A stretch of DNA of 64,000 nt. Origin: Pantoea coffeiphila (GTDB taxonomy: Bacteria > Pseudomonadota > Gammaproteobacteria > Enterobacterales > Enterobacteriaceae). The translations under genes were made by a program, and so were the position numbers. Within the stretch, counting starts at the first letter, position 1, and each line of letters starts with the position of its first letter. Below, in pieces: positions 62,330 through 64,000 of the stretch. The stretch is taken from the NCBI RefSeq assembly GCF_016909495.1, contig NZ_JAFBFW010000012.1, positions 1 through 64,000 of the forward strand, given 5' to 3'. The notes beneath the pieces were generated by a model. That model did no database searches. It worked only from the letters and a program-made list of their open reading frames with translations, and was not told where the DNA came from.

Positions 62330-63418
62330 TTAGCTGTCATTATTGTTATTACGCAGGCGACGCTTTACACGTTTGATCATTCGCGCAACGCGCCAGGCGC
62401 GTTTTATGCAGTAGCCATACAGCATAAAAGCCAGTAAAAACAGAATCAGCATGACCCATTCCGGGGTAAAACTCAGATATTCACCCAGAACCCCGATCGC
62501 TGCCAGCAGTGCTGCTGCCAGAGTAATCAGCATAAACGCCTGTCGTGAGGTGAAGCCCGCACGCATTATAAGGTGATGAATATGCTGGCGATCTGCCGAG
62601 AAAGGGCTCATTCCTTTACTCAGACGGCGATACATAATAGCGACCATATCCATCAAAGGAATAGCGATCAACCACAGCGCGGTAACCGGGGTAATCGGAT
62701 GGCTTTCACCCTGAGTGGCGGCCAGCAGGATCCAGATAATCGTGAAGCCGATCAGGGTGCTACCGGCGTCGCCCATAAAGACTTTGTAACGGCCACCAAA
62801 CATGCCGAGATTGAGCAAAATATAGGGGACAATAGCGGCGATCATCGTGAAACACCACATTGCCAGACTGCTCTGCCCGTCAAACAGCAGGATGATCCCC
62901 ATCGCCATAAAAGAGACGCAGGACAGGCCACCTAACAGGCCGTCGATACCGTCAACCATATTAAAAGCGTTGATCGCAGCCCAGACGGCAAACAGCGTCA
63001 GTACGTAGCCAAATGGGCCAACAACCAGCTCCCAGGGGCCAAAAATATGGCCAAGGCTGAACAAATACAGTTTGGCCTTAACCATCATTACCACGGCGAC
63101 GCCAGCCTGAACCACAGCGCGAATTTTTACACTAATATCAAAGCGATCGTCGAGTGCGCCGACCAGGACAAGGCAGCCTGCACATATCAGATAGAGGCTA
63201 AAATGGGGAATGTAGTAATCGGAAATGGCAAAAGCGAAGCAGCTGCCGGCAAACACGGAAACACCACCGACCAGCGGGATCACACCCTGATGACGCTTGC
63301 GATAGTTGGGTCTGTCCACCAGCCCAATGTTTTTAGCGGCCTTGCGGGCAAAAAATAGAAACGCCAGCGAAAAAACAAAAGTCAGTGCAAGCTCAGTACT
63401 CATATTGAGTAAATTCAC
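62330..63418 (-). CDS. wecA: UDP-GlcNAc:undecaprenyl-phosphate GlcNAc-1-P transferase WecA
   Basis: WecA starts ECA and many O antigens by moving GlcNAc-1-phosphate to undecaprenyl phosphate. The 362-residue polytopic enzyme (E. coli 367) has the catalytic motifs GALDDRFD, NAFNMVDGIDGL, FMGDAGSTLIGF and the cytosolic RQHIHHLIMRAG, with about eleven membrane helices and a basic C-terminal tail. It heads the ECA cluster, downstream of rho as in E. coli. Confidence 0.96.
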   Translation of the reverse strand: MNLLNMSTELALTFVFSLAFLFFARKAAKNIGLVDRPNYRKRHQGVIPLVGGVSVFAGSCFAFAISDYYIPHFSLYLICAGCLVLVGALDDRFDISVKIRAVVQAGVAVVMMVKAKLYLFSLGHIFGPWELVVGPFGYVLTLFAVWAAINAFNMVDGIDGLLGGLSCVSFMAMGIILLFDGQSSLAMWCFTMIAAIVPYILLNLGMFGGRYKVFMGDAGSTLIGFTIIWILLAATQGESHPITPVTALWLIAIPLMDMVAIMYRRLSKGMSPFSADRQHIHHLIMRAGFTSRQAFMLITLAAALLAAIGVLGEYLSFTPEWVMLILFLLAFMLYGYCIKRAWRVARMIKRVKRRLRNNNNDS

Positions 63419-63589
63419 ATTAATCAGCTCTCTGCGAAGAATTGCGTAATGTTATAAGCAAAAATAGTGCCATAATCATCCGTGTAATTCTGATTTTATC
63501 GACCAGGACGAGCAAAAATTAACCTCGTTTAATTGCAGTCCTGAACCATACACCAGGTTTAGTTCTCCCTTAACCGGCTAGCGTATAGG

Positions 63590-63625
63590 TCAAAAACAAA
63601 AAACGCCACGACTAAGCGTGGCGTT
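63590..63625 (-). terminator. Terminator of rho
   Basis: AACGCCACG (63602-63610) pairs with CGTGGCGTT (63617-63625) over six bases; on the minus strand TTTGTTTTTG follows. It lies 80 bases after the rho stop and separates rho from wecA. Confidence 0.85.
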
Positions 63626-63705
63626 ACCCGAGTTTGTTTTTTGGCGAAGACAACGAAAACGGCAACGCTTCAGCAGCGTACCGCTTTCAAAGCATCATCA
63701 AACCA

Positions 63706-64000
63706 TTACGAACGTTTCATCATGTCGAAGAATTCGTCGTTGGTTTTGGTCATCGCCAGTTTGTTAATGAGGAATTCCATTGCGTCGATTTCACCCATTG
63801 GATGAATGATTTTGCGCAATATCCACATTTTCTGCAGCTCTTCGGATGTGGTAAGCAGCTCTTCTTTACGCGTACCTGAACGATTATAGTCGATAGCAGG
63901 GAATACGCGCTTCTCAGCGATTTTACGCGCAAGGTGCAGTTCCATGTTGCCGGTACCTTTGAATTCTTCGTAGATAACTTCATCCATTTTAGAACCGGTA
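63706..64000 (-). CDS. rho: Transcription termination factor Rho, C-terminal part
   Basis: The right edge holds the last 97 or so codons of rho, which continues beyond the window. The fragment shows [16 protein letters not shown], the R-loop/arginine-finger region [18 protein letters not shown] and the end [17 protein letters not shown], all as in E. coli Rho. Rho is a hexameric RNA-dependent ATPase that ends transcription. Partial because of the window edge, not truncated in the genome as far as can be seen. Confidence 0.95.
   Translation of the reverse strand, partial: TGSKMDEVIYEEFKGTGNMELHLARKIAEKRVFPAIDYNRSGTRKEELLTTSEELQKMWILRKIIHPMGEIDAMEFLINKLAMTKTNDEFFDMMKRS

Overview
The window is a chromosomal stretch of a gammaproteobacterium of the order Enterobacterales. 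Nearly every gene matches an Escherichia coli protein closely in length and sequence, and gene order follows the E. coli segment rrnA-hemG-trkH-fadBA-ubiD-rfaH-tat-ubi-metE/metR-recQ-corA-uvrD-xerC-dapF-cyaA-hemCDXY-tRNAs-wec-rho, read here from the rRNA operon edge (left) to rho (right). Several local losses and gains (no yigM, rhtC, cyaY, aslAB, yifK or rffGH in their E. coli positions; glpT and a YehS-type gene between metR and yigL) suggest a relative such as Erwinia or Pantoea (Erwiniaceae), but genus is inference.

Layout. 1-200: tandem P1/P2 promoters of an rRNA operon that lies off the left edge, minus strand. 0.2-8.6 kb: hemG, trkH, yigZ, pepQ (minus), then fadBA (plus) behind a FadR operator, then fre. 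8.6-18.2 kb: ubiD, rfaH, tatD, tatABC, ubiEJB, rmuC. 18.2-23.5 kb: udp with CRP-like sites, dlhH, and the divergent metE/metR pair. 23.5-28.7 kb is the accessory region: a YehS-type gene, a 62-residue peptide with a double-glycine leader, glpT with CRP and GlpR operators, then a clearly AT-rich block with a membrane-anchored winged-helix regulator, its probable FidL-like partner and a solo winged-helix protein. 28.7-44 kb: yigL, pldB, rhtB, recQ, pldA, yigI, rarD, an AbrB-family membrane protein, corA with a long leader, uvrD behind a LexA box, and the overlapping lptM-dapF-DUF484-xerC-yigB genes. 44-51 kb: cyaA (TTG start) divergent from hemCDXY. 51-52.4 kb: the small RNA glmZ with a sigma-54 type promoter and three GlrR-type sites, and a tRNA operon (Arg, His, Leu and two identical Pro). 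52.5-63.4 kb: the enterobacterial common antigen (ECA) cluster wecA-wzzE-wecBCDE-wzxE-wecF-wzyE-wecG, followed at the right edge by the 3' end of rho.

How the genes work together: haem synthesis (hemG, hemCD), ubiquinone synthesis (ubiD, ubiE, ubiJ, ubiB), beta-oxidation (fadBA), Tat export (tatABC), DNA repair and recombination (recQ, uvrD, xerC, rmuC), phospholipid turnover (pldA, pldB), cation transport (trkH, corA), carbon control (cyaA, with CRP-like sites at udp, glpT and cyaA itself) and envelope polysaccharide (rfaH, wec cluster, glmZ through glucosamine-6-phosphate supply). The most notable accessory features are the orphan double-glycine peptide, the MarT/FidL-like regulator pair in AT-rich DNA, and the sigma-54/GlrR architecture in front of glmZ.
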